In this document: in pieces, positions 37,781 to 46,437 of the stretch
Layout of the letters: each line of letters starts with the position of its first letter
Position numbering within the stretch: the stretch's first letter is position 1
From: Pseudomonas sp. B28(2017)
GTDB lineage: Bacteria; Pseudomonadota; Gammaproteobacteria; Pseudomonadales; Pseudomonadaceae
NCBI RefSeq assembly: GCF_002113025.1
Contig: NZ_NEJH01000008.1
Location: forward strand, 1 to 64,000
Direction of reading: 5' to 3'
Length of the DNA stretch: 64,000 nucleotides
Position numbers and translations under genes: made by a program
Notes under the pieces: generated by a model
Told to the model about the DNA's origin: nothing
Databases searched by the model: none
Seen by the model: only the letters and a program-made list of their open reading frames with translations

Positions 37781-37846
37781 GAGCAAGCTCGCTCCCACAG
37801 GTTTTGTGATCGACACAGATCCTTGTGGGAGCGAGCTTGCTCGCGA
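37781..37846. repeat. REP doublet with conserved spacer
   Basis: Inverted REP copies lie at 37781-37799 and 37824-37846. The spacer contains TTTGTGATCGAC, and the left flank GTCGGAACGCC is shared with the doublet at 62628-62695. The whole ~85-bp unit therefore seems to move as one REPIN. Confidence 0.85.
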
Positions 37847-37888
37847 TGACCGCGCAGCGGTCCTTGAATTGATCCCCAGGAGTTCGAC

Positions 37889-38134
37889 ATGGAAAACCCG
37901 ACCCACAATCTTCCTTCGCTGTTCAAGCAACTCGGTCTGCCGGACGATGCCGAAAGCATCGATAAATTCATCGCCACCCATTCACCGCTCAAACCGGAAC
38001 TGCACCTTGCGGATGCGTTTTTCTGGAGCCCGAGTCAGGCGGAACTTCTGCGGGACGAGATTCTCGACGACGCGGATTGGGCGGAAGTGGTGGATCAGCT
38101 GGATGTGATGTTGAGGAAAGGGCGAGGGGTATAA
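37889..38134 (+). CDS. DUF2789-family small protein
   Basis: This is an 81-residue soluble acidic protein with CCAGGAG upstream of its ATG. The sequence (LFKQLGLPDDAESIDKFI, then FFWSPSQAELLRDEI) fits DUF2789, found in pseudomonads and relatives. No function is known. Confidence 0.8.
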   Translation: MENPTHNLPSLFKQLGLPDDAESIDKFIATHSPLKPELHLADAFFWSPSQAELLRDEILDDADWAEVVDQLDVMLRKGRGV

Positions 38135-38188
38135 AAAACTGATAGGCGGCGGTCCGCAGAGGTTGCTCTGATCAAAGTAATTGACCAA

Positions 38189-38216
38189 AATTAAGACCTT
38201 ATTTGAGGTCTTAATT
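38189..38216. promoter_or_regulatory. Perfect palindrome at the toxin-antitoxin start
   Basis: AATTAAGACCT and AGGTCTTAATT form 11-bp arms around TATTTG and end one base before the antitoxin ATG. The right arm includes the ribosome-binding AGG. This is probably the operator for autoregulation. In RNA it could also hide the ribosome site. Confidence 0.7.
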
Positions 38217-38462
38217 ATGCAAAGTGTTTTGGCTGATATGGCTGTCAGCGTGTCTGAACTAAAGAAAAACCCCTCTGCCGTTTTGAGTGGCGCTCATGGA
38301 GGGCCTGTCGCAGTGCTCAATCACAATCGGGTCATGGGCTACATGGTCCCGGCAGATATTTTCGAGGCCATGGTGGAGCGTCTCGACGATCTGGAGTTGG
38401 CGGAAATCGTGCGTTCTCGTCGTCATGAAACGCCAATTCCGGTAACGCTGGATGACCTATAA
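38217..38462 (+). CDS. Phd/YefM-family antitoxin
   Basis: This 81-residue protein has an N-terminal Phd/YefM-type DNA-binding part (VSVSELKKNPSAVL, then GPVAVLNHNRVMGYMVPADIFEAM) and an acidic C-terminal tail that should wrap the toxin. The ATG at 38217 directly abuts a palindromic operator. It overlaps the toxin gene by 11 bp. Confidence 0.88.
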   Translation: MQSVLADMAVSVSELKKNPSAVLSGAHGGPVAVLNHNRVMGYMVPADIFEAMVERLDDLELAEIVRSRRHETPIPVTLDDL

Positions 38463-38733
38463 GCTCGAATTTCTGCCATCTGCACGCAAAGAGTGGGACA
38501 AGCTGGGGCATACGCTGCGTGAGCAATTCAAAAAGAAGTTGGCCGAACGGCTCGAAATGCCCCGAATCCCGTCTGACTCACTCCATGGCATGCCCGACTG
38601 CTACAAAATCAAATTGAAGTCATCTGGCTACCGACTCGTCTACGAGGTGATAGATGAGCGCGTTGTCGTTTCTGTCGTTGCAGTAGGAAAGCGGGAGCGG
38701 AGTGAAGTGTATGAGCGCGCCAGGAAATGTTGA
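38452..38733 (+). CDS. RelE/ParE-superfamily toxin
   Basis: This 93-residue basic protein has the RelE fold pattern (YKLEFLPSARKEWDKL, DCYKIKLKSSGYRLVYEV, VVSVVAVGKRERSEVYERA). Such toxins cut mRNA on the ribosome. It starts inside the antitoxin gene, so the two are translated together. Confidence 0.9.
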   Translation: MTYKLEFLPSARKEWDKLGHTLREQFKKKLAERLEMPRIPSDSLHGMPDCYKIKLKSSGYRLVYEVIDERVVVSVVAVGKRERSEVYERARKC

Positions 38734-38773
38734 TGGTTCCCGGAAGGTCGCTGTTACGCAATTGTTTCAAAAC

Positions 38774-38821
38774 TTGACGGAAAATCCCCTCCAATGCGAT
38801 ATTGATAGTTAGCAAACTAAC
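38774..38821 (+). promoter_or_regulatory. Candidate promoter and MarR operator
   Basis: TTGACG at 38774-38779 and GATATT at 38798-38803 are spaced 18 bp, and the inverted repeat GTTAG-CAAA-CTAAC at 38808-38821 lies where the transcript would start. This placement suits autorepression by the MarR protein encoded next. Confidence 0.45.
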
Positions 38822-38838
38822 AGTGTGTGTTTTCCCTC

Positions 38839-39294
38839 GTGCCGAATAGCCTCGACGTCCTCCAGATGAACATCAGCAGTGCCATGGTGGTGGCCGCCAG
38901 GCATTGGCGCAAAATCTGCCAGACCACGCTGGTCAACTATGGAATCTCCGAAGCGTGCGCCGTTCCGCTGTTGATGATCGGGCGTCTGGGCGAGGGCGTG
39001 CGCCAGGTGACGGTGGCGCAAGCCGCGGGGATGGAGAGTCCGTCGCTGGTGCGCCTGCTCGATCAACTGTGCCATGCCGGTTACGTCTGCCGGACCGAAG
39101 ACACACAGGACCGCCGCGCCAAATGCCTGAGCCTCACCGAAACCGGTCGGGACCTGGTGCAGGCGGTCGAAGTGGAGCTGGTGCGCTTGCGCAACGAGGT
39201 GCTTGAAGGCATTGACCAGCGTGACCTGGAAGCTACGCTGCGGGTACTGAGAGCATTTGAAGCGGCCACGCCGCCATCGGTGGCCAACTCTTGA
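38839..39294 (+). CDS. MarR-family transcriptional regulator
   Basis: This protein of about 151 residues has a winged helix-turn-helix (about residues 45-105, with VTVAQAAGMESPSLVRLLDQL). A DxR-type wing follows (EDTQDRRAKCLSLTETGR). The start is uncertain: GTG at 38827 or 38839, or ATG at 38866; none has a strong ribosome site. It overlaps the efflux gene by 4 bp and probably represses the operon in response to an aromatic or phenolic effector, as AaeR-type and FusR-type regulators do. Confidence 0.85.
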   Translation: MPNSLDVLQMNISSAMVVAARHWRKICQTTLVNYGISEACAVPLLMIGRLGEGVRQVTVAQAAGMESPSLVRLLDQLCHAGYVCRTEDTQDRRAKCLSLTETGRDLVQAVEVELVRLRNEVLEGIDQRDLEATLRVLRAFEAATPPSVANS

Positions 39295-41363
39295 ACGGAT
39301 TTTTCTCTGGCATGCCTCCGGCGCGGGACTGGTTCTACGGAGTCCGCACCTTCGCCGCATCGATGATCGCGCTGTACATCGCCTTGCTCATGCAGATGCC
39401 CCGTCCGTACTGGGCGATGGCCACGGTGTACATCGTCTCCAATCCATTTCTCGGGCCGACCACCTCCAAGGCGCTGTACCGGGCAATCGGCACGTTTGTC
39501 GGTGCTGCGGCGGCGGTTCTGTTCGTGCCGATGTTCGTACAGAGCCCTTACGTGCTGGTGGTGGTGATTGGACTGTGGACCGGTACGCTGCTGTTTCTGT
39601 CCCTGCATTTGCGCACAGCCAACAACTACGCCTTGATGCTCGCCGGTTATACCTTGCCGTTGATCGCCCTGCCGGTGGTGAGTAACCCGTTGGGGGTGTG
39701 GGATGTGGCCGAGGCACGGACCGAAGAAATCTTCCTCGGCATCGCCGTGGCGGCGGTGGTGGGTGCCATGTTCTGGCCCAGGCGTCTGGCGCCGGTGTTC
39801 AATGATTCGGTCAGCAAATGGTTTACCGATGCATCGACCTACAGCCTGCGCTTCCTCAGCCGCAATGTGCAGCCTGAAGAAGTCAGTGCGTTGCGGGCAT
39901 CGATGGTTGCCACGTTTAACTCCCTGGAGTTGATGATCGGTCAGTTGCCCCACGAAGGTTCGCGTCCACAGACGGTGCGCAACACCAAGGAGTTGCGCGG
40001 TCGGATGATTCACCTGCTGCCAGTGATCGATGCCCTCGACGACGCGCTTTACGCATTGGAACGGCGCACCCCCGAGCTTGTGGACAAGTTCGCGCCATTG
40101 CTGACGGCCACCACCGAATGGCTCGGGCACAAGGATGCCGATCTCGACCGCTGGCAAGCACTGAAGGATCAACTTGAGGCCCTGCAGCCTGCTCCCCAGG
40201 CACTGGATGACCGCAAGCAACTGCTGTTCTCCAACGCGATTTACCGCCTCGGCGAGTGGATCGATTTGTGGCAGGACTGCCGCAGCCTGCAATGCGCCAT
40301 CCAGTGCGAAAGCCAGGACAATTGGCGCGCGGTGTATCGGCATTGGCGGCTGGGACGGCTGAGCCCGTTTCTGGATCGCGGCCTGATGTTTTATTCCGCG
40401 GCTTCCACCGTGACCGCGATTATCGTGGCCTCGGTGCTGTGGATTCTGCTCGGCTGGACCGATGGCGGCAGCGCAGTGATCCTGGCGGCGGTGGCCTGTA
40501 GCTTCTTCGCTTCGATGGACGACCCGGCGCCGCAGATTTACCGGTTCTTTTTCTGGACGGCGATGTCGGTGGTGTTCGCCAGCCTTTATCTGTTTCTGGT
40601 GCTGCCCAACCTGCATGACTTTCCGATGCTGGTGCTGGCGTTTGCCGTGCCGTTCATCTGCGTCGGTACCCTGACGGTCAAGCCGCAGTTTTACCTGGGC
40701 ATGCTGCTGACCCTGGTCAACACCTCGTCCTTCATCAGCATTCAGGGTGCCTACGACGCGGACTTCCTCAGTTTCGCCAACTCCAACCTGGCCGGTCCCA
40801 TGGGCCTGCTGTTCGCGTTCATCTGGACCCTGATCACCCGGCCGTTCGGTGCCGAACTGGCAGCCAAGCGCCTGACCCGTTTCAGTTGGCGAGACATTGT
40901 CGGCCTCGCCGAACCAGCCACGTTGTCTGAACATCGACTTCTGGGCATACGGATGCTCGATCGGCTGATGCAGCATCTGCCGCGTCTGGCCATGACCGGC
41001 CAGGACTCCGGGGTGGCGCTGCGGGAAGTGCGAGTGGCGCTGAATCTGTTGGACCTTCTCGCTTATACGCCGCGGATCCTCGGTGTGCCGCAGGTGCTGC
41101 TGCGTCAGGTGGTGGCCGAGGTTGGCGAGTACTTCAAGGCCTGTCTCAAGGCCGGTGAACGCTTGCAGGCACCGAGCCCGTTGCTGATGACCCTCGACCG
41201 CACGCGTCGTGCCCTCAGCGGTGCCGGCGATGATGAAACCCGCCGGCATTTGCTGCACGCCCTGAGCGGCCTGCGCCTGGCCTTGTTGCCCGGCGTCGAG
41301 TTCGTCGGTTTCGTCGAGCCCGAGGAACCGCTTCCCCATGGCATTGATGGAGCGCCCTTATGA
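39291..41363 (+). CDS. FUSC/AaeB-family efflux inner membrane protein
   Basis: This 690-residue protein has two sets of about five to six membrane helices (about 15-165 and 365-510), each followed by a cytoplasmic region. This is the FUSC layout of the p-hydroxybenzoic acid pump AaeB and fusaric acid exporters. The TTG start overlaps the marR stop; an ATG at 39312 is the alternative. It is encoded with DUF1656, HlyD and NodT genes, the complete pump set. Confidence 0.9.
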   Translation: MNGFFSGMPPARDWFYGVRTFAASMIALYIALLMQMPRPYWAMATVYIVSNPFLGPTTSKALYRAIGTFVGAAAAVLFVPMFVQSPYVLVVVIGLWTGTLLFLSLHLRTANNYALMLAGYTLPLIALPVVSNPLGVWDVAEARTEEIFLGIAVAAVVGAMFWPRRLAPVFNDSVSKWFTDASTYSLRFLSRNVQPEEVSALRASMVATFNSLELMIGQLPHEGSRPQTVRNTKELRGRMIHLLPVIDALDDALYALERRTPELVDKFAPLLTATTEWLGHKDADLDRWQALKDQLEALQPAPQALDDRKQLLFSNAIYRLGEWIDLWQDCRSLQCAIQCESQDNWRAVYRHWRLGRLSPFLDRGLMFYSAASTVTAIIVASVLWILLGWTDGGSAVILAAVACSFFASMDDPAPQIYRFFFWTAMSVVFASLYLFLVLPNLHDFPMLVLAFAVPFICVGTLTVKPQFYLGMLLTLVNTSSFISIQGAYDADFLSFANSNLAGPMGLLFAFIWTLITRPFGAELAAKRLTRFSWRDIVGLAEPATLSEHRLLGIRMLDRLMQHLPRLAMTGQDSGVALREVRVALNLLDLLAYTPRILGVPQVLLRQVVAEVGEYFKACLKAGERLQAPSPLLMTLDRTRRALSGAGDDETRRHLLHALSGLRLALLPGVEFVGFVEPEEPLPHGIDGAPL

Positions 41364-41569
41364 TCGGTGACCTGGATCTCAGCGGGGTGTTCCTGCCCAC
41401 GCTGCTGGTGCTGATGGGCATTACGTATGTGTTGTATCTGTTGGTGCACGGGGTGCTGACGCGCCTGCACTTTTACCGTCTGGTCTGGCACCGGGCATTG
41501 TTCAACGTGGCCCTCTACGCCCTGTTGCTTGGCGCCGTGGACTCACTCAGTCGATACCTGATGACATGA
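41360..41569 (+). CDS. DUF1656 (AaeX-like) small membrane protein
   Basis: This 69-residue protein has two membrane helices (about 8-30 and 45-65). It is regularly found between FUSC and HlyD genes. It overlaps both neighbours by 4 bp. Its exact role in the pump is unknown. Confidence 0.9.
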   Translation: MIGDLDLSGVFLPTLLVLMGITYVLYLLVHGVLTRLHFYRLVWHRALFNVALYALLLGAVDSLSRYLMT

Positions 41570-42453
41570 AAAAACCGTTTCTAACCCTGGGCCGCGTGGT
41601 GCTGACCCTGCTGATCGTGAGCTTCGCCGTTGTCGTGGTCTGGCGCATGGTGATGTATTACATGTTCGCGCCCTGGACCCGTGACGGGCACATCCGTGCC
41701 GACATCGTGCAAATCGCCCCGGATGTCTCCGGGCTGATCCAGCAAGTGGAGGTGCGCGACAACCAGTTGGTCAAGCGCGGCCAGGTGCTGTTCAGCATCG
41801 ATCCGGACCGCTTCAAGCTGGCCCTGCGCCAAGCGAAGGCGGCCGTCGCCGACCGCGAGGAAACCCAGGCCCAGGCCCAGCGTGAGGCCAAGCGAAACAA
41901 AGGCCTTGGTAACCTGGTGCCGGGTGAACAACTGGAAGAAAGCCAATCGAAAGTGGCCCGCGCCCAAGTGGCGTTGATGGAAGCCCAGGTGGCGGTGGAC
42001 AGCGCACAACTCAACCTCGACCGCTCGGTGATCCGCAGCCCGGTGGACGGCTACGTCAACGACCGTGCGCCACGGACCCAGGAGTTCGTCAGCGCCGGGC
42101 GGCCGGTGTTGTCGGTGGTCGACAGCAATTCGTTCCACATCGACGGCTATTTCGAAGAAACCAAACTGAACGGCATTCATATCGGGCAGAGCGTCGACAT
42201 TCGGGTGATCGGCGACAATGCGCGCCTGCGTGGGCATGTGGAGAGCATCGTCGCCGGTATCGAAGACCGTGACCGCACCAGCGGCAACAACCTGCTGCCC
42301 AACGTCAACCCGGCATTCAGCTGGGTGCGGCTGGCCCAGCGGATTCCGGTGCGCATCGCCTTCGACGACGTGCCGGAAGACTTCCGCATGATCGCCGGGC
42401 GCACCGCCACGGTATCGATCATCGACGATCAGAAACGGGAGCCGGCGCAATGA
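41566..42453 (+). CDS. HlyD/AaeA-family efflux adaptor
   Basis: This 295-residue protein has one N-terminal membrane helix (about 10-32). It has the AaeA-like start of the lipoyl domain (FAPWTRDGHIRADIVQIAPDV), a hairpin (about 80-150) and a barrel part. It links the FUSC protein to the outer membrane factor. It overlaps its neighbours by 4 bp on each side. Confidence 0.92.
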   Translation: MKKPFLTLGRVVLTLLIVSFAVVVVWRMVMYYMFAPWTRDGHIRADIVQIAPDVSGLIQQVEVRDNQLVKRGQVLFSIDPDRFKLALRQAKAAVADREETQAQAQREAKRNKGLGNLVPGEQLEESQSKVARAQVALMEAQVAVDSAQLNLDRSVIRSPVDGYVNDRAPRTQEFVSAGRPVLSVVDSNSFHIDGYFEETKLNGIHIGQSVDIRVIGDNARLRGHVESIVAGIEDRDRTSGNNLLPNVNPAFSWVRLAQRIPVRIAFDDVPEDFRMIAGRTATVSIIDDQKREPAQ

Positions 42454-43898
42454 GCAAGGCCTCGGGTTTGGCGGTCGCCGGATTGAGTTTGCTGCTGTCG
42501 GCGTGTCAGATGGTCGGGCCGGATTATCATTTGCCTGAAGAGGCGGCTGTCCATCGTCCAGACTTCCAGGGTGATCTGGCGGTCGATGGCAAAACGGTGG
42601 TTTCCGCACCGGTGCCGGCCGATTGGTGGCGTTTGTATCAGGACCCGCGACTCGACCAGTTGGTGCAGCAGGCCATGGCCTCCAACACCGATTTGCGCGT
42701 GGCGGCGGCCAGTCTGTCGCGGTCTCGCGCTCAGGTTGATGAGGCCGAAGCGGCGGGCGGCTGGAGCGGTGGCGTGCAGATGGGTGCCCAGCGCCTGCAG
42801 GAGTCTGGCCAGGCGTTCCTGCTGCCGGAAAAAGTGCCGGTGGCCAACATCGGCGATATCGGCATCAGCGCGTCGTACCAGTTCGACCTGTTCGGTACCT
42901 TGCAACGCGGTATCGAAGCGGCCAAGGCCAATGCCGATGCGACGCAGGCCGCCGCCGATACTGCACGCATCACCGTCGTGGCCGACGTGGTCCGGGCCTA
43001 CACCCAAGTGTGTGCGGCCAACGAAGAGCGGGAAATTGCCCAGCACTCCCTCGACCTGCAAGCCCAGAGCACCACGCTGATCCAGCGCCTGCGCGATGCC
43101 GGGCGTGGCGACGAAACCCAGGTCACCCGCTCGCAAACCCAATTCAAATCCCTGCGCGCCGACATGCCGCGCTATGAAGCGTCGCGTCAGGCCGGGCTGT
43201 ACCGCTTGTCGATGTTGCTGGCCAAGCCGGTGGACCAACTGCCGGCGGGCACCGCCACTTGTGACGAGCTGCCAAAAATCGCGCAACTGATTCCGGTAGG
43301 CGATGGCGCCGCGTTGCTCAAGCGTCGTCCCGATGTGCGGCAGGCCGAGCGGCGACTGGCGGCCGCGACGGCCGGTATTGGCGTCGCCACGGGCGAGTTG
43401 TACCCGAACATCAGCATTGGTGCGACCATCGGTACCGTCGGTATCCTCGACGATCTCGGCGACCCGTCTACCAACCGCTGGGGCTTCGGTCCGTCGCTGA
43501 CCTGGAAGGTGCCGACCAACGGCGCCCGGGCGCGTATCCGCGAAGCTGAAGCGGTGACCCAGGCGACGCTGGCGCATTTCGACGGGGTGGTGCTCAACGC
43601 CATTCGCGAGACCCAGACCGGCCTCGCCCAGTACACCGCGTTATTGCAACGTCGCGATGCCCTGGCGGACGCCGAGCAATCGGCAAAACTGGCGGCCAAC
43701 CAGACCCACCGGTTCTTTCAGGCCGGCCGCGCCTCGTTCCTGGCCGACCTGCAAGCCACGCGCACCTACATCGATGTCACGGCGCAACTGGCGGCCGCGA
43801 ACACCCAGGTTGCCGCCAGCCAGATCGATTTGTTCCTCGCGTTGGGCGGCGGTTGGGAAAGCGGACGAACGCAAGCGTCTAACTCCGGCAAACCCTGA
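42450..43898 (+). CDS. NodT-family outer membrane factor lipoprotein
   Basis: This 482-residue protein has lipobox LSAC (Cys19) and two OEP repeats, with RRPDVRQAERRLAAAT at the second. It is the outer membrane channel of the FUSC pump and the last gene of the operon. Confidence 0.92.
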   Translation: MSKASGLAVAGLSLLLSACQMVGPDYHLPEEAAVHRPDFQGDLAVDGKTVVSAPVPADWWRLYQDPRLDQLVQQAMASNTDLRVAAASLSRSRAQVDEAEAAGGWSGGVQMGAQRLQESGQAFLLPEKVPVANIGDIGISASYQFDLFGTLQRGIEAAKANADATQAAADTARITVVADVVRAYTQVCAANEEREIAQHSLDLQAQSTTLIQRLRDAGRGDETQVTRSQTQFKSLRADMPRYEASRQAGLYRLSMLLAKPVDQLPAGTATCDELPKIAQLIPVGDGAALLKRRPDVRQAERRLAAATAGIGVATGELYPNISIGATIGTVGILDDLGDPSTNRWGFGPSLTWKVPTNGARARIREAEAVTQATLAHFDGVVLNAIRETQTGLAQYTALLQRRDALADAEQSAKLAANQTHRFFQAGRASFLADLQATRTYIDVTAQLAAANTQVAASQIDLFLALGGGWESGRTQASNSGKP

Positions 43899-43990
43899 GG
43901 CCGTTGCTATGCTTTGAAGTGTTGGGGGGCGCCCCGTGCAAAGCGCCCTTTCTTCGCACAAGGCTCGCGCAGGTCAGGGGGAAACCAATA

Positions 43991-44626
43991 ATGAAAAACC
44001 CTTACGCTCTCGGTTTCTGGTGTGCCATCGTGGCGTTGGTGCTGCTGTCGGCCACTTATTTCTACGGCATTATGCTGGCCCACCAGATCGACAAGGCACT
44101 GGTGTTCCTCGACAGTGCCGTCGCACTGATTGCCGTGATGTCTATTGCGGTGGTGGCCTGGGCCTCGGTCCAGAATCAACGCATCAAGAAAAGACAACTC
44201 GAACAAGGCAAGACCCTGGTCCTGATCTGGGATACCAAGGTGGCGTTGCGCCGTGTCGAAACGGTGTTCGACCGTTATTTCTGGGGCAGTTACTGGCAAC
44301 CGGGGCGCACGTTTCAGGAAGTCATGGGCGAATTGACCGGAACGCCGTTGGAAAAAAGCCTCGACTCCCTGAAAAAACAATGCGTGGCGCTGGACCGGCA
44401 AGTGGCTGACGACGGTCGACACTGGCTCAACAATGCCCGGGAACTGGCTGATGTCGCCACGGCCATGGCCCGCGAACGCTATCAGCTGGATGTCTGCGAC
44501 CCGCGCGCGGAAGTGACAGGCGGGGCGGTGATCAACCGCGACTTCGAAGTGCTGGTGTACACCTGGACTGCGCGGCTCAAAAGCTTCGATCATCAACTGG
44601 ATGAGATTGAGGTCCAATACTCTTGA
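43991..44626 (+). CDS. Unrecognised two-helix membrane protein
   Basis: This is a 211-residue protein I do not recognise. Two membrane helices (about 6-28 and 40-60) precede a basic stretch (NQRIKKRQLEQGK) and a cytoplasmic helical region of about 140 residues with many Trp, Arg and Lys. The ATG at 43991 has GGGGGAAA upstream. It stands alone between the efflux operon and the DUF945 gene. Confidence 0.7.
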   Translation: MKNPYALGFWCAIVALVLLSATYFYGIMLAHQIDKALVFLDSAVALIAVMSIAVVAWASVQNQRIKKRQLEQGKTLVLIWDTKVALRRVETVFDRYFWGSYWQPGRTFQEVMGELTGTPLEKSLDSLKKQCVALDRQVADDGRHWLNNARELADVATAMARERYQLDVCDPRAEVTGGAVINRDFEVLVYTWTARLKSFDHQLDEIEVQYS

Positions 44627-44644
44627 GTTGATGTTGACTGTTTT

Positions 44645-44676
44645 ATCGCCTTCGCGAGCAGGCTCGCGAAGGCGAT
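44645..44676. repeat. REP-type perfect palindrome
   Basis: Fifteen-base arms (ATCGCCTTCGCGAGC and its complement) flank AG, forming a very stable hairpin 18 bp behind the preceding stop codon. It may protect or end the transcript. Confidence 0.75.
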
Positions 44677-44862
44677 CGAACATCCGCCGAAACTCTCCGC
44701 CCATTAAACAACCCCAAGACGCTCTTTCGCCTTTAATCATTGGGCCGTTCGTCGCGCCTGATGCTAATCTCCATTCCACTTTCAGCGCAGTCGAGCCGCA
44801 ACCCTTCATGGGTTCAGGGAAGACGACCTCACTTTCAACAACGGACATTGAACGGGTCATAC

Positions 44863-46368
44863 ATGAATAAATCAGCAGGCGTGCTACTGGGAATCGTTGT
44901 CGCAATCGGTGCCATCAGCGCAGGCGGAGCCTGGTTCACCGGCACCAGACTCGAAGGTGTGTTGAACACCTCGATTGCCGATGCCAACAAGGAACTGCAA
45001 GCGGCCATGGTCGGTTCCAACGGCACCGCGTCGCTGGAGCTGGTGTCGCTGGAGCGTCATGTATTCAGCAGCACCGCGCACTATCGCCTCAAGGGCGAAG
45101 GTGAAATGTTCGGCGAAGCGCCGGTCGAGTTGCTGTTTGTCGATCACATCGAACACGGCCCGTTGCCGTTCTCGCGGCTGATGTCGCTGAAGTGGCTGCC
45201 GGTCCTGGCGACCAGTCACTACGAACTGGAAAAGACCCCGCTCACCGAGAAGTGGTTTGCCGCCGCCAAGGACAAATCCCCGTTGACCGGCGTGATCAAC
45301 ATCGGTTATGACAACGCCACCAAGGGCACCCTCGAGTTGCAGCCGCTGGAGATGGCGCTGGATGACAAGTCGAGCATGAAGTTCTCCGGCCTGAGCATCG
45401 ACGTCGACGCCAGTGCCAAGGCGCAGAAGGTCAAGGCCAACGGCTACATGGACAGCTTGAAGTTAACCACCGTTTCCGAAGACCAGGCACCGGTGCAGGT
45501 TGAATTGAACGGCCTGACCCTGGCCAGCAACCTGACAAAAAGTACCTACGGTTTCTACACCGGCGAGAACGTCCTTGAACTGGCCAGCGGCAAATCGACT
45601 TTTGGCGTCAAGCAGTCGGTGCTGGACTTCAAGAAATTCGAGATGAAAAACCTGACTGAAGAATCGGGCAGCAGCGCCTCCGGGCGCGCCGATTACAAGG
45701 TCGGCGAAGTGTCTCTGAACGGCAAGAGCATCGGTTCCGGTGCGCTGGCCATGAGCCTGAAGAACCTCGACATCCCGGCCACTCTGTCGTTGATGCAGGT
45801 TTACCAGAGCAAACTGCAGCCGTATGAACGGGCGGCGGCCGAAGCGACGGCGGCCGGTCTGCCGGCACCGGAGCTGAAACTGACCGAAGCTGAAGAGGCA
45901 CTGCTCAAATCCAGCCTGGAAAAACTGCTGGCAGCCGGTCCGCGGGTGGCCCTGGAAAACCTGTCGTTCAACACCGCCAATGGTGAGAGCCGCGCCAACA
46001 TGGTGCTCGACCTGACCAAGCCACAAGCCATCGACCTGCCGACTGATCAGTTGGTCAGGCAGTTGATTGCGCTGCTGGACTTCAAGCTGCAAGTGTCCAA
46101 ACCCATGCTGGTCGATGTACTGACCGTGCAATCGCAAATCGACGGTCAGACCGATGCCAAGCTGATTGCCGACCAGGCCACCGCCACCGCGGATATGTTC
46201 AGCAGCATGGCGATCGGCAGCCAACTGGCAAAACTGGATGGCAATAACATCGTCACCAATTTGCATTACGCCAACAATCAGGTGGACTTCAACGGCCAGA
46301 AAATGACCGTCGAAGAGTTTGCCGGTTTTGTGATGAGCAAGTTCGAGGGTGCTGGCGCTACCGAATAA
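44863..46368 (+). CDS. DUF945 (YdgA-like) periplasmic protein
   Basis: This 501-residue protein has an N-terminal membrane anchor or signal (about 6-25), followed by beta-rich sequence typical of DUF945/YdgA, including HGPLPFSRL. A helical, charged part lies around residues 300-360. The ATG at 44863 is preferred to an upstream in-frame extension with no family likeness. The function of the family is not known. Confidence 0.85.
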   Translation: MNKSAGVLLGIVVAIGAISAGGAWFTGTRLEGVLNTSIADANKELQAAMVGSNGTASLELVSLERHVFSSTAHYRLKGEGEMFGEAPVELLFVDHIEHGPLPFSRLMSLKWLPVLATSHYELEKTPLTEKWFAAAKDKSPLTGVINIGYDNATKGTLELQPLEMALDDKSSMKFSGLSIDVDASAKAQKVKANGYMDSLKLTTVSEDQAPVQVELNGLTLASNLTKSTYGFYTGENVLELASGKSTFGVKQSVLDFKKFEMKNLTEESGSSASGRADYKVGEVSLNGKSIGSGALAMSLKNLDIPATLSLMQVYQSKLQPYERAAAEATAAGLPAPELKLTEAEEALLKSSLEKLLAAGPRVALENLSFNTANGESRANMVLDLTKPQAIDLPTDQLVRQLIALLDFKLQVSKPMLVDVLTVQSQIDGQTDAKLIADQATATADMFSSMAIGSQLAKLDGNNIVTNLHYANNQVDFNGQKMTVEEFAGFVMSKFEGAGATE

Positions 46369-46387
46369 CGGCGGTCGTTTACCCGGC

Positions 46388-46427
46388 AACGCCCGGCCTC
46401 TGCACTGCGCAGGCGCCGGGCGTTTTG
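46388..46427. terminator. Bidirectional terminator hairpin
   Basis: AACGCCCGGC and GCCGGGCGTT form 10-bp arms, followed by TTTTG on the plus strand. It lies between convergent genes. Confidence 0.7.
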
Positions 46428-46437
46428 CTGTCTGGCA

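Noticed and set aside
39081-41339. Minus-strand open frame of 752 codons
   Set aside because: It is a shadow of the FUSC efflux gene; its Gln/His/Arg-rich translation is typical of the antisense frame in high-GC DNA.
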